A stretch of 64,000 nucleotides of DNA, taken from Melioribacteraceae bacterium. Its GTDB lineage: Bacteria; Bacteroidota; Ignavibacteria; Ignavibacteriales; Melioribacteraceae. The translations under genes were made by a program, and so were the position numbers. Of the stretch, positions 1 to 9,076 are shown in pieces. How positions within the stretch are numbered: the stretch's first letter is position 1; the number at the start of each line of letters is the position of its first letter. The notes beneath the pieces are model-generated. The model searched no databases. It was not told the origin of the DNA and saw only the letters and a list, made by a program, of their open reading frames with translations. The DNA lies in the NCBI GenBank assembly GCA_022181065.1, contig BQMY01000083.1:1-64000 (forward strand), in the 5' to 3' direction.

Positions 1-777
1 ACAAAGTGGTTTGGTATAACCTCCACTGGCGGAAATGGACCCGGTCTCTACTACTTCAATGAAAATGGAACCCTCAATGATCTCGATGATGATGTCTGGG
101 GTGTTATCAAATCAACCGACGGTTTATCTAACAACGTTGTTACTGATATTTCTATCGATAACCGTGGCGAAATTTGGGTTGGTACAACCGAAGGTATTAC
201 TGTGATAATTGACCCGGCAAACCCAACATCAAGAATGCAGAGCGTGTTTCCTTTAAGAACACAATCAATAACTTGTATTGAGGTTGATCCCCTTAACAGA
301 AAGTGGGTCGGAACAACACAGGGTGTTTTTGTTGTAAGCTCGGATGGAACCGAACTTATTGAAAATTATACGGTGGATAACAGTCCGATTCCTACCAATA
401 TTATTAAAACTATTACCCTCGATGAAAATAGCGGAAGAGCTTATATCGGTACTGATTTTGGGTTATCCACATTAACTACAATGTCAATCAAACCTGTTGA
501 TAATGCCGGAGATCTTGAAATTTTCCCAAGTCCTTTTATTGTCGGAGAACATGATAATATTTATATTGATAAGCTTGTTAAAGAAAGTTCTATTAAAATA
601 TTATCAATTGACGGCAGACTTATTCGTGAAATGGAAACCATCGGCGGACGACTAGCGAAATGGAATGGTAAGGATGAAAACGGGAATTACGTCGCTTCGG
701 GTATTTATGTAGTTGTAGCTTATGATACAGAAGCCGATAATGTTCAGTTAGGGAAAATTGCCGTAATAAGGAAATAA
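1..777 (+). CDS. Two-component-regulator-type propeller protein with C-terminal T9SS/FlgD-like domain (5' partial)
   Basis: The reading frame is open from the first base, so the N-terminus lies outside the window. The visible part starts with blade-like repeats (KWFGITSTGG, EIWVGTTEGI, RKWVGTTQGVF, AYIGTDFGLS), the pattern of Reg_prop beta-propellers seen in secreted or sensor proteins of Bacteroidota. The last ~85 residues (from about EIFPSPFIVGE to GKIAVIRK, with WNGKDENGNYVASGIY) form an Ig-like FlgD/T9SS type A sorting domain. This suggests export through the type IX system and cell-surface display. The family assignment is from the repeat pattern; the ligand or role is unknown. The gene ends 9 bases before the next start, so the two may be co-transcribed. 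Confidence 0.75.
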   Translation, partial: TKWFGITSTGGNGPGLYYFNENGTLNDLDDDVWGVIKSTDGLSNNVVTDISIDNRGEIWVGTTEGITVIIDPANPTSRMQSVFPLRTQSITCIEVDPLNRKWVGTTQGVFVVSSDGTELIENYTVDNSPIPTNIIKTITLDENSGRAYIGTDFGLSTLTTMSIKPVDNAGDLEIFPSPFIVGEHDNIYIDKLVKESSIKILSIDGRLIREMETIGGRLAKWNGKDENGNYVASGIYVVVAYDTEADNVQLGKIAVIRK

Positions 778-786
778 TCGGTATTT

Positions 787-2745
787 ATGATTGATTTTGT
801 AAATTTATCAATCCAGTATAGTGGTAAATATTTATTTGAAGATATAAATCTTAAGATCAACAAGGAAGATAAAATTGCCCTTGTTGGTGCTAATGGCACC
901 GGTAAATCTACACTTCTTAAGCTACTTACAAATAAAGAACAACCTGAATCAGGAAAAATTGTTGCAAAAAAAAATATCCGAATCGGGTACCTGCCTCAGG
1001 AATTTATCGAATCCAAAGGAAAAACAGTCAAGGAAGAGGTTAAATCGTCTCTTGCGGATATCCTGAATATAGAATCGGAAGAGATAAAAATTCAACGCGA
1101 ACTTGAACTCACATCTGATGAAGAACACCGTCATGAGCTTGTACACGAACTGGCAGAAATTCATGAATTGAAAGAACGTGTTGACTATTACACACTCGAT
1201 TCACGTATAGAGAAAGTGTTGCAGGGTCTGGGATTCTCCAATAACGACCTTAACCGTTTGACAGATGAATTTTCAGGCGGCTGGCAGATGAGAATCCAGC
1301 TCGCGAAAATATTGCTTTCCAGCAATGATATTATACTGCTTGATGAGCCAACTAACCATCTTGACATGGACTCACTTCGTTGGTTGATTGACTTTCTGGT
1401 AAGTTACAAAGGAAGTTTGGTCATCGTATCCCACGATAAATACTTTGTAAATAAAGTCACAAATAAAACTCTAGAAATCTTTAATCGCAAGGTTAGTTTT
1501 TATAACGGGAAATATGATGCATATCTTCGTTTTAAAGAAGAGCGTGATATACAGCTTGTTAAAGATTACGAAGCACAGAAACAAAAAATCAAGGATACTC
1601 AAAAATTTATTGAACGTTTCAGATATAAGGCAACAAAGGCAAAGCAGGTGCAAAGTCGAGTTAAGCAGCTCGAAAAGCTTGATGATATTGAACTGCCCGA
1701 TTCCGAGAAAAAAATAAATGTCAAATTTCCCGAGCCTGCCAAAAGTGGTGTTATCCCTGTAGAAGTAAGACATTTATATAAATCGTATGGTGCCAACAAG
1801 GTGCTGAACGATGTAAACATTGTAATCGAACGTGGTGATAAAATCGCGCTCGTAGGTCCCAACGGTGCAGGAAAAACAACTCTCGCAAAGATACTCGCGG
1901 ACAAGCTGGCTCCATCTTCTGGTGAAATTGTTGTCGGGCACAACGCTGCAATATCCTACTATGCTCAGGAAGTTGCGGATGATCTTAATCTTACCCTCGA
2001 TGTAATTGATGCCGTCGCTGAAGCGGCAACAGACAAAACACCCGGTGAACTAAGAAATCTGCTTGGTTCGTTTCTCTTCAGTGATGATGATATATTCAAA
2101 AAAGTACAGGTGCTTTCCGGTGGTGAAAAAAGCAGAGTTGCTATCGCCAAGATTTTACTTCAAAAAGCCAACGTTGTAATTCTTGACGAACCAACAAACC
2201 ATCTCGATATAACCTCAAAAGCTATATTACAGAAAGCTCTGATAGATTTTTCCGGCGCGATTATTCTTGTATCTCACGATGTTGATTTTCTTGAACCAAT
2301 CGTAAATAAAGTAATAGAAATCAGGGATGGTGGATATAGAATTTTTCATGGCGGAATTGATTATTATCTTCAAAAGACACAAGAGTTAAAGCAGTCTGAA
2401 CAATCTCGTGTTTCAACAACGAACCTTGCGGATTCCCAACTATCTAAAAAAGAACAAAAAAGAGTTGAAGCCGAGTTACGCCAGAAAAGGTATAAAAGCA
2501 CTAAAGACTTAAAAAAAAGCATCGAAGAAATTGAGCTGAAAATTTCCAAAGCTGAAGAAGAAAAAGATGAAATAGAAACTCAATTGGCTGATGACTCTTT
2601 ATACAGAGATGCGGAGAAAGCAAAATCAATCAATGCCGATTATGCGAAAATAAAAGCCCGGCTGGAACAACTTTACGCCAACTGGGCTGAAATCTCTGAA
2701 AAACTGGAGACAATTGAAAAAGAATTTGAGGATTTGTCAGGATAA
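787..2745 (+). CDS. ABC-F family ATP-binding protein
   Basis: The protein has 652 residues and two ABC ATPase domains without membrane segments. The first has Walker A GANGTGKST (near residue 34), signature FSGGWQMR and Walker B ILLDEPTNHLD. The second has Walker A GPNGAGKTT (near 355), signature LSGGEKSR and VVILDEPTNHLD. Between them is the charged helical linker of ABC-F proteins, and the last ~100 residues are a Lys/Glu-rich coiled coil (ABC_tran_CTD type). ABC-F proteins act on the ribosome as translation factors or antibiotic-protection proteins; Uup- and YheS-like members have this length and C-terminal coiled coil. Which subfamily this is cannot be settled from sequence alone. It runs convergently into the ROK kinase gene and overlaps its 3' end by 9 bases. 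Confidence 0.93.
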   Translation: MIDFVNLSIQYSGKYLFEDINLKINKEDKIALVGANGTGKSTLLKLLTNKEQPESGKIVAKKNIRIGYLPQEFIESKGKTVKEEVKSSLADILNIESEEIKIQRELELTSDEEHRHELVHELAEIHELKERVDYYTLDSRIEKVLQGLGFSNNDLNRLTDEFSGGWQMRIQLAKILLSSNDIILLDEPTNHLDMDSLRWLIDFLVSYKGSLVIVSHDKYFVNKVTNKTLEIFNRKVSFYNGKYDAYLRFKEERDIQLVKDYEAQKQKIKDTQKFIERFRYKATKAKQVQSRVKQLEKLDDIELPDSEKKINVKFPEPAKSGVIPVEVRHLYKSYGANKVLNDVNIVIERGDKIALVGPNGAGKTTLAKILADKLAPSSGEIVVGHNAAISYYAQEVADDLNLTLDVIDAVAEAATDKTPGELRNLLGSFLFSDDDIFKKVQVLSGGEKSRVAIAKILLQKANVVILDEPTNHLDITSKAILQKALIDFSGAIILVSHDVDFLEPIVNKVIEIRDGGYRIFHGGIDYYLQKTQELKQSEQSRVSTTNLADSQLSKKEQKRVEAELRQKRYKSTKDLKKSIEEIELKISKAEEEKDEIETQLADDSLYRDAEKAKSINADYAKIKARLEQLYANWAEISEKLETIEKEFEDLSG

Positions 2746-3699
2746 AAATTCTTCAGCGAGTGACAAGCCACCATAAAGCGGAGCATCATCACCCAACTCC
2801 GTTACGACTATTTTGCAAGCCTCACCCGGCTCTTTCAACACGGCTTTCCTGAATGCTTTTTCAATATTCGATTTCATGTAGTCACCCATCGCTTCTACTA
2901 CACCACCGCCAAGCACTATCGTGTCAATATTTGTAAGGGTAACTATGCTGCCCAATACCGTACCGATAATATCACAAGCTTCCTTTACTCGTTTTACAGC
3001 TACTTTATCTTTTTCGGCAACAGCGGTGGCGAGAACCTTACTTTTAATTCCTTTCTTGCCTGCTAATTTGGTAATAATGCTATCCTGCCCGTCTTTAATA
3101 TCTTTTTTAATTAAATTTACAATTCCGGTCCTGCTGGCAAGAGTTTCGAACGAAGTACTTCCCTTTTTACCCGAAGCCAGGTTTCCCTGATCATCAATAC
3201 GCATATGACCAATTTCACCTGCGAAATAAGTAGAACCTCTGAACAAAGCATTATTAAATATTAATGCGCCACCTATACCTGTACCCACAAAAACTACGAG
3301 CATGTTATTTACATCATTCTTGAATTCAAAATATTTTATCCCCAATGCAGCGAGATTAACATCATTTTCAATCAACACCGGAATATTAAAATTTTTCTCA
3401 ACTGCTTCTTTTATATTATAATTTTCAATTCCGAGATTGGGAGCATTACCAATTATTCCTGTTATCGGGTTTACTGTCCCCGGTACTCCCATAGCTATTG
3501 CGCGAATATCATCTTCTTTCAAAGAAGATTGTTCCAAAACACTTTTTACCGTACCGGTGATTAGTTCAACCAGATATTCATGACCCTTACTCATATCAGT
3601 AGGAACTTTGTCTCGCGCTACAATATTCGCATTTTCGTCAATCAGCGCGGTTAAAATTTTGGTACCCCCAAGATCGATGGTAATAATATGTTTTTTCAA
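2737..3699 (-). CDS. ROK family sugar kinase (glucokinase-like)
   Basis: The protein has 320 residues and starts with the phosphate-binding motif IDLGGTK. The central ROK region VFVGTGIGGALIF and GEIGHMRI supplies the expected sugar-contacting Glu-His. The usual ROK zinc motif (CxCGxxGCxE) after GEIGH is absent and replaced by LASGKKGSTSFE, so this is a zinc-less variant. It probably phosphorylates glucose or a related sugar with ATP in the cytoplasm; the exact substrate is inferred. The start codon is TTG at 3699, with AGGGA about 7 bases upstream and an in-frame stop just before, so no ATG alternative exists. The 3' end overlaps the convergent ABC-F gene. Confidence 0.88.
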   Translation of the reverse strand: MKKHIITIDLGGTKILTALIDENANIVARDKVPTDMSKGHEYLVELITGTVKSVLEQSSLKEDDIRAIAMGVPGTVNPITGIIGNAPNLGIENYNIKEAVEKNFNIPVLIENDVNLAALGIKYFEFKNDVNNMLVVFVGTGIGGALIFNNALFRGSTYFAGEIGHMRIDDQGNLASGKKGSTSFETLASRTGIVNLIKKDIKDGQDSIITKLAGKKGIKSKVLATAVAEKDKVAVKRVKEACDIIGTVLGSIVTLTNIDTIVLGGGVVEAMGDYMKSNIEKAFRKAVLKEPGEACKIVVTELGDDAPLYGGLSLAEEFLS

Positions 3700-3800
3700 T
3701 TTTTTATCCCTGGAATGTTTTGTTCATTAGGTTATTAATATTTTGCATTGTATCTATAAGTTATTAAAATAATTTTATTGATCAAACGAGCAATATAGCA

Positions 3801-4574
3801 ATGCGGGAAAAAGCACTTAAAAGGTTCGGGCAAAATTTTCTTACAGATCAAAATGTTATTTCGAATATTCTGGATATTCTACCTGCTAATTCATCCTGTA
3901 GTGTGTTGGAAATCGGACCCGGTAAAGGCGCGCTCACAGGCGGATTGATAGAACGATTCAGAGGTTATATCGGAGTTGATATTGATCCCGGAATGATCTC
4001 GGAACTAACTGCAAAATTCCCGAAAAATAAATTTGTAAACGCCGACATCCTGCAATTTAACATCGATGATTTAAATATCTCGCGAAAAATTGCGGTTGTG
4101 GGAAATATACCATATAATATATCAACTCCAATTTTATTTTATTTATGCGGTAACATTAATAGAATTTATTCAGCAACCTTGATGGTGCAAAAAGAAACTG
4201 CGCTGAGAATCAGCGCGGCATTTGGCACAAAAGATTACAACGCCTCAAACGTAATTATCAACAATTTTTGTGAACTGAAACTACACTTTGATGTATCCAG
4301 AAATTCGTTCACGCCCCGACCTAATGTTGATTCGGCTGTAATCTCGCTTAACTTTGGTGATACTGTTCACTCGCTTGATTATATCGTGTCATACATAGAT
4401 ATAGTAAAAAGCGCGTTTACTTCCCGACGTAAAGTTTTGAAAAATTCACCATTGAATAAAAAATATGGTTTCGCTAATTTTGAAAGTCTGAATAAATATC
4501 TTCTCAAAAGAGCAGAGGAGCTTTCGCCGGACGACTATCATTTTATCACGAACACAATATTAGAATGCAGGTAA
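3801..4574 (+). CDS. rsmA: 16S rRNA (adenine1518/1519-N6)-dimethyltransferase
   Basis: The 257-residue protein is a typical RsmA/KsgA. It opens with FGQNFLTDQNVI, has the SAM-binding motif VLEIGPGKGALT, the catalytic motif GNIPYNIS (NxPY class), and FTPRPNVDSAVI, the family's later signature. It dimethylates two adjacent adenosines in helix 45 of 16S rRNA during small-subunit maturation. Its length is close to the family norm. It starts at an ATG 101 bases downstream of the divergent ROK gene. Its stop codon overlaps the start region of mgtE, which suggests translational coupling. Confidence 0.96.
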   Translation: MREKALKRFGQNFLTDQNVISNILDILPANSSCSVLEIGPGKGALTGGLIERFRGYIGVDIDPGMISELTAKFPKNKFVNADILQFNIDDLNISRKIAVVGNIPYNISTPILFYLCGNINRIYSATLMVQKETALRISAAFGTKDYNASNVIINNFCELKLHFDVSRNSFTPRPNVDSAVISLNFGDTVHSLDYIVSYIDIVKSAFTSRRKVLKNSPLNKKYGFANFESLNKYLLKRAEELSPDDYHFITNTILECR

Positions 4575-4576
4575 TA

Positions 4577-5965
4577 ATGGAAAACTTGGTCATCAATAAA
4601 CGCAGAGAGGTAATTCAGGTAGATCGAGAGTTAATATCCAATCTTTCTAATTTGATAAAAGATCAGGCTTCTCAGAATATCCTCGGTATTTTTGCCGATA
4701 TCCATCCCGCTGATATTGCCGAAATAATAAACCATCTTGATGCTGATGACGCTTCTTACGCTTTTTCAATTCTCGATACCGAAACCGCAGGCGAAGTGGT
4801 TACCGAACTCGATGAAAATCTACGTGATAAAATACTCTCCAGATTCGATGCTAAAACAATTACCGATATCATCGATGAACTTGATACTGATGACGCTACC
4901 GACATTGTCAGCACTTTACCCGAACCTCTTGCCGAACACGTACTTGAAAACATAGACGAAGAAGATTCGGCAGATGTAAAGGAACTGCTAAAATACCCTG
5001 AGGACTCTGCCGGTGGTATCATGAGCAGTGATTTTGTCTATGTGAGCGACAAGGCAAATGTAAAAGACGCTATCAGGCAGGTTCGGTTAAATGCGGAAGA
5101 TTTTGAAAATATCTATCATATTTATGTTCTGAAACAGGATGACACACTTGTTGGCGTTGTAGGATTGAAAGCTCTCCTGATAAATCCGTTAAAAAAGCGG
5201 GTTATAGACATAATGAAAGAAGACCTCATTTATGTATCCCCCTACGATGACCAGGAAGAAGTCGCAGAAGTAATGGATAAGTATGATCTTGTTTCTATCC
5301 CTGTTGTCAATGAAAATAAAAAGATGTTAGGTAGAATCACCGTTGATGACGTTATCGATGTTATTAATGAAGAGGCCACGGAAGATATCCAGAAAATCGC
5401 CGGTCTTTCTGAAGAACAGGAATCATCCGACTCTGTCTTCAGAATTACACGTATTCGTCTCCCCTGGCTTATAATCGCACTTGTGATGGAGTTCCTTGCC
5501 GCTATGTTACTCTCCTCCTATGAAGAGTTTATCAGACAATTTTATATCGCGACATTTTTCATACCGGTAGTAATGGCTATGGGTGGCAGTTCCGGAACTC
5601 AGGCGGCTATTGTGATGGTACGAGCAATTGGCACAAGGGATGTTTGGCTTGCGGATAACCTTCGCAAGTTATTCAAGGAATTTCTTGTATCATTGCTAAA
5701 CGGACTCGCATGCGGTGCGCTACTTCTGCTGGGGACGGTGCTTGTGTTTAATGATACCGTTAGCGTTAACTTCTCAATAATTCTTTCAATTGCTTTACTG
5801 GTGATTATTGTATTCGCTACAATGGTCGGAGCAAGCATTCCACTCTTTCTTCGTAAACTTGGAACAGACCCGGCTATCGCAACAGGTCCATTTGTTACAA
5901 CGACAAATGATATACTTGGCTTGCTGATTTATCTCTCTTTTATCAGTATCTTCTATTTCTCCTGA
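4577..5965 (+). CDS. mgtE: Magnesium transporter MgtE
   Basis: The protein has about 462 residues in MgtE order. A helical N domain with Asp/Glu-rich repeats (DIHPADIAEIINHLD, DELDTDDATDIV) is followed by two CBS domains (about residues 135-255, ending in the VDDVIDVINEEATEDI linker). A five-helix membrane domain comes last, with PVVMAMGGSSGTQA and the terminal DPAIATGPFVTTTNDILG, which form the Mg2+ channel. MgtE admits Mg2+ and is gated by cytoplasmic Mg2+ binding to the N/CBS domains. I prefer the ATG at 4577, because AGG lies 5 bases upstream; an in-frame ATG at 4565 overlaps rsmA and has no ribosome-binding site. Confidence 0.95.
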   Translation: MENLVINKRREVIQVDRELISNLSNLIKDQASQNILGIFADIHPADIAEIINHLDADDASYAFSILDTETAGEVVTELDENLRDKILSRFDAKTITDIIDELDTDDATDIVSTLPEPLAEHVLENIDEEDSADVKELLKYPEDSAGGIMSSDFVYVSDKANVKDAIRQVRLNAEDFENIYHIYVLKQDDTLVGVVGLKALLINPLKKRVIDIMKEDLIYVSPYDDQEEVAEVMDKYDLVSIPVVNENKKMLGRITVDDVIDVINEEATEDIQKIAGLSEEQESSDSVFRITRIRLPWLIIALVMEFLAAMLLSSYEEFIRQFYIATFFIPVVMAMGGSSGTQAAIVMVRAIGTRDVWLADNLRKLFKEFLVSLLNGLACGALLLLGTVLVFNDTVSVNFSIILSIALLVIIVFATMVGASIPLFLRKLGTDPAIATGPFVTTTNDILGLLIYLSFISIFYFS

Positions 5966-5982
5966 TTACAGATGGTAAGTAG

Positions 5983-6924
5983 ATGAGCAAAATCATACGA
6001 TTGCTGAAATATTTTACTCCGGTTGATCTGGTTGTAATAACATCATATCTGTTGCTTACTTTAACGCATCTGGTTTTCCATGACAAAATCGCCGGATGGT
6101 ATGAATTCGCTTTTTATAACATTCTGGCGATATTATTAATATTTGTGATCGCTTTTTTTGACAGAAATCTTCGTCATCCTGTCTGGACAAACCTGCATAA
6201 CTGGTATTTGATATTGTTTGTGCTGCTTACATTCAAACAAATATACTTTATGGTTGACCCGATCAGAGGAACCATCATCGATCAATTGCTGATAAATTGG
6301 GATTATGCTATTTTTGGCGTAAATCCAACACAATGGCTTCACCAATACTCTTTCCCGCTCCTAACCGAGTTATTGCAGATTGTATATTCAACATTCTTCT
6401 TTTTGCCGGTTATATTGGGTTATGATCTTTTGAGAAACAACAGGATTGAAGCGTTTAACTTTACCGCGTTTATGATTGTGTACGGTTTTATGCTTTCATT
6501 TATTGGATATTTTTTATTTCCGGCAATTGGACCACGATTTACGCTTCATCAGTTCGAAATGACAAATATTGAGCTTCCCGGGTTATTTCTGACCAATTTT
6601 TTGAGAGAAATTATTAATACAGCAGAAGGTGTTCCATCAGGAACTATTAACCCAATTCAGGTCGTTCAAAGAGATGTATTTCCCAGTGGACATACTCAAA
6701 TGACTTTGATTGCTATGATTCTAGCGGTGAAGTACAAAGTGAAATCTGCAAAATTTATTGTGCCGGTTGGTACTTTACTTATTTTTTCAACTGTATATCT
6801 GAGATATCACTATGTTGTGGATGTAATTGCCGGAATAATTTTTATGGTATTTACGTTTGCGACAGGTAAATATATCTACAAATACTGGAAGGAATTCAGG
6901 GGTGCCGAGTTCAACACCCCGTAA
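5983..6924 (+). CDS. PAP2 superfamily membrane protein (inositolphosphotransferase/Aur1-like)
   Basis: The 313-residue protein has several hydrophobic membrane segments. It carries two of the three phosphatase motifs of the PAP2 family: FPSGHTQ (motif 2) and YLRYHYVVDVIAG (motif 3, with the catalytic His and Asp). This form of motif 3 and the N-terminal membrane layout resemble the Aur1/Ipt1-like subgroup, which transfers or removes lipid-linked phosphate groups, rather than small soluble phosphatases. The substrate is not predictable. It follows mgtE by 17 bases and is probably in the same transcript (rsmA-mgtE-PAP2). Confidence 0.8.
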   Translation: MSKIIRLLKYFTPVDLVVITSYLLLTLTHLVFHDKIAGWYEFAFYNILAILLIFVIAFFDRNLRHPVWTNLHNWYLILFVLLTFKQIYFMVDPIRGTIIDQLLINWDYAIFGVNPTQWLHQYSFPLLTELLQIVYSTFFFLPVILGYDLLRNNRIEAFNFTAFMIVYGFMLSFIGYFLFPAIGPRFTLHQFEMTNIELPGLFLTNFLREIINTAEGVPSGTINPIQVVQRDVFPSGHTQMTLIAMILAVKYKVKSAKFIVPVGTLLIFSTVYLRYHYVVDVIAGIIFMVFTFATGKYIYKYWKEFRGAEFNTP

Positions 6925-6929
6925 AATTG

Positions 6930-7250
6930 TTATTTTGCGTTATCGACTTTTTTAACCGATTCAACAATAATATTAAAATAACGGTCGAGTGAACAATTCG
7001 CGTCATCGCGTAAAGAGCAATGACCATTTTCATCTCTGCCATTACATTCTTTACATACGGTATCTTTGAGTTTTTTATAATAATCCTCAAAATATTCGCT
7101 ATCTACCTTCTGAACTACATCTATTATTTGGGGAAGGTATATTTTTATTGCGCAGGTCTCTTTATTGGTAAGTTCACAATCGCCATCTTCATTTGAATCG
7201 GCGCAAATAGAACAAACAGATTCGCGTATTTCGTTATAATATTTTTCCAT
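6930..7250 (-). CDS. Small cysteine-rich protein with a duplicated CxxC-x8-C-x7-C motif
   Basis: The 106-residue protein has no signal peptide or membrane segment. It contains the same cysteine pattern twice: CSICADSNEDGDC then ELTNKETC, and CKECNGRDENGHC then SLRDDANC. Each is CxxC-x8-C-x7-C, and each is followed by a similar helical stretch (IYLPQIIDVVQKVDS and RYFNIIVESVKKVDN). This is an internal duplication with eight cysteines, suited to binding two metal ions or iron-sulfur clusters. I do not recognise the family. It is divergent from menG and convergent with the PAP2 gene, five bases from that gene's end. A role in quinone or redox metabolism from the menG neighbour is only a guess. 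Confidence 0.7.
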   Translation of the reverse strand: MEKYYNEIRESVCSICADSNEDGDCELTNKETCAIKIYLPQIIDVVQKVDSEYFEDYYKKLKDTVCKECNGRDENGHCSLRDDANCSLDRYFNIIVESVKKVDNAK

Positions 7251-7327
7251 AATGTTTCTCCCTGTTATGTTTGAAATTTACCAAACAACAGAGGGAATTT
7301 CAAGAAAATAAGGACTCACAATCTGAT

Positions 7328-8008
7328 ATGGATAAAAAGAAACAGGTAAAAAGAATTTTTGATTCAATATCACACAAGTACGACTTCCTCAATCATCTCC
7401 TAAGCGCGGGAATTGATTTCTATTGGCGAAAAAAAGCTCTTAAACTCTCCGGTGTCAATCAAGATACGATACTACTGGATGTTGCATGCGGAACGGGTGA
7501 CTTCTCAATTGCGGCGCGTAAAAGAGGTGTCTCCAATGTATTTGGTGCCGACTTGTCATTTAATATGCTCCGATATTTTGACAAGAAGGATGAAGCCATT
7601 CGCGGCAAAATAGTGCAGTCTGTGGCTGAAGAGATACCCTTCAGGGATGAAGTTTTTACAAATATCACGGTTGGCTTTGGAGTAAGGAATTTTTACGATA
7701 TCCCTGCCGGCTTAAGATCGTTTCACCGAATATTAAAGAAAGGCGGCAAAGCGACAATTCTCGAATTCAGGCTACCCGAAAAGGGATTCCTGAGATTTAT
7801 GTACATGTTTTATTTTAATAATGTATTGCCGCTGATTGGAAGATTCTTCTCGAAAGACCGGGAAGCTTATACTTATTTGCCCGAGTCGGTTGATAAGTTC
7901 GATAAAGAAGTTGATGTTGAAAAGATATTGTATGAGTCGGGATTTAAATCTGTAAAAACCTACTCACTTACATTTGGTATTGTTAACGTCATTATAGGCG
8001 AGAAATAA
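7328..8008 (+). CDS. menG: Demethylmenaquinone methyltransferase
   Basis: The ~226-residue protein begins MDKKKQVKRIFDSISHKYDFLNHLLS, a typical UbiE/MenG N-terminus. It has the SAM motif LLDVACGTGDFSIAA and the UbiE signatures VGFGVRNF and RILKKGGKATILEF. It C-methylates demethylmenaquinone (or the equivalent ubiquinone precursor) in the last step of quinone synthesis; menaquinone is expected in this lineage. I chose the ATG at 7328, preceded by AAGGA about 13 bases upstream, which fits the family length. The frame stays open to a TTG at 7271 without a ribosome-binding site, giving a 245-residue alternative. Confidence 0.93.
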   Translation: MDKKKQVKRIFDSISHKYDFLNHLLSAGIDFYWRKKALKLSGVNQDTILLDVACGTGDFSIAARKRGVSNVFGADLSFNMLRYFDKKDEAIRGKIVQSVAEEIPFRDEVFTNITVGFGVRNFYDIPAGLRSFHRILKKGGKATILEFRLPEKGFLRFMYMFYFNNVLPLIGRFFSKDREAYTYLPESVDKFDKEVDVEKILYESGFKSVKTYSLTFGIVNVIIGEK

Positions 8009-8011
8009 ATA

Positions 8012-8201
8012 GCAGCTCCCTTTGAAGGTAGCTGCAGTCTGTTGACAAAGTCATTTCGTTACAAAGTCCTCCTTCGAAGGAGGTGGATTCCGACGGATGT
8101 CGGAAGACGGAGGATGATTTATTGCATTTTTTTTGACTTTTGGTCATCCCCCATCACAAAATCCGCCGTTGGCGGAGTGATTTCCCCCTTCAAAAGGGGG
8201 A
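8012..8201. repeat. Cluster of five short palindromes (REP/MITE-like intergenic element)
   Basis: Five GC-rich inverted repeats follow each other in 190 bases: GCAGCT...AGCTGC (8012-8035, with inner CCTT/AAGG), the perfect 16-base palindrome CCTCCTTCGAAGGAGG (8068-8083), TTCCGAC-ggat-GTCGGAA (8088-8105), TCCGCC-gtt-GGCGGA (8162-8176) and TCCCCCTT-caa-AAGGGGGA (8183-8201). No ORF is present. The first hairpin lies 3 bases after the menG stop and may terminate it. The rest looks like a dispersed palindromic element; no other copy occurs in this window. Confidence 0.6.
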
Positions 8202-8261
8202 CGTAAAAATCACTTGGGTTTTCAACGATCTCAAGCTTCCTTAGTCAGCGAGCTGTTAAAC

Positions 8262-9074
8262 TTATTTTACGATATCATATGAAGTAAGGGTTTCCCTGTA
8301 AACCGAAAGAGTATCATCGAGATTAAATTCGCCACCTGACAACGCATTGACCAATAGACCACTCCCCTCAACCATCGTAAGTCCAATATTTTGGATGTAC
8401 CAGCCGTAACCGGTATAAGTTCTTGCTTCAGGTTCAAACAAGTTAGCGGGATCATCCGGAATTCTTAATGTTACATCATATTTTATCTTTACAGCCTCTG
8501 TTGGAATTCCATTCGTCGCAGGTGTAGTGATCGATTCTACTCCATCATAACTTGCGCTCAAATCCACAATTGATAGAGTAAACCCGATAGATGGAATATC
8601 AAGGTTTAATTTGTAGCCATCCCAAAATTTGCCATCCTCCAATGGGGTGGAAAAGACATTTATCTCGGGATCAGCCACTATATCAATCAAAGTTGCCAAT
8701 GTATCGTCTATCTCTAAAATTGCATCCGCGAGTCCGAGTGTATCGACATAAAAATATACTCCTGTTTCACTCCTGCGAAAATATGTTTCGGGATCATCAC
8801 CTGCCGGAGCAGGTTGCAGAACATTTCTCTGCACATAATATTCAGTGCCTCCAACATTTGACCCACCAACTATATTTGCCGTACGAGTACCATACGGGAA
8901 GTAGGAATTAGTTGCAACATCAAATGTATCGACCGCAAATACAAATTGAGAACCCGCTTCACCCGGGTAATAAGCCGCGGCACCTGTGTCTTCTTCACTT
9001 GAAGCGGGATTTTGATCATCCTCGCAACCATATATAAAGAGAAATATACCGAGTAACATCAGTAATTTCTTCAT
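8262..9074 (-). CDS. Putative lipoprotein of unknown function
   Basis: The 270-residue protein starts with a lipoprotein signal peptide, MKKLLMLLGIFLFIYGC, with the acylated Cys at residue 17, followed by an acidic stretch (EDDQNPASSEEDTG). The body is beta-rich (for example YYPGEAGSQFVFAVD, RTYTGYGWYIQNIGLTMVEG) and has no motif I recognise. It is likely anchored in the outer membrane, facing the periplasm or the surface. It is the last gene of a tight leftward operon uvrA - AhpD-like - rdgB - this gene, with a 2-base gap to rdgB. The partners are cytoplasmic, so they say little about its role. Confidence 0.75.
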   Translation of the reverse strand: MKKLLMLLGIFLFIYGCEDDQNPASSEEDTGAAAYYPGEAGSQFVFAVDTFDVATNSYFPYGTRTANIVGGSNVGGTEYYVQRNVLQPAPAGDDPETYFRRSETGVYFYVDTLGLADAILEIDDTLATLIDIVADPEINVFSTPLEDGKFWDGYKLNLDIPSIGFTLSIVDLSASYDGVESITTPATNGIPTEAVKIKYDVTLRIPDDPANLFEPEARTYTGYGWYIQNIGLTMVEGSGLLVNALSGGEFNLDDTLSVYRETLTSYDIVK

Positions 9075-9076
9075 AA

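Noticed and set aside
1599-1943. 114-codon frame antisense to the ABC-F gene
   Set aside because: Antisense shadow of the Walker and linker region; no support of its own.
8012-8201. Possible CRISPR array
   Set aside because: The palindromes are all different and no direct repeat recurs at regular spacing.
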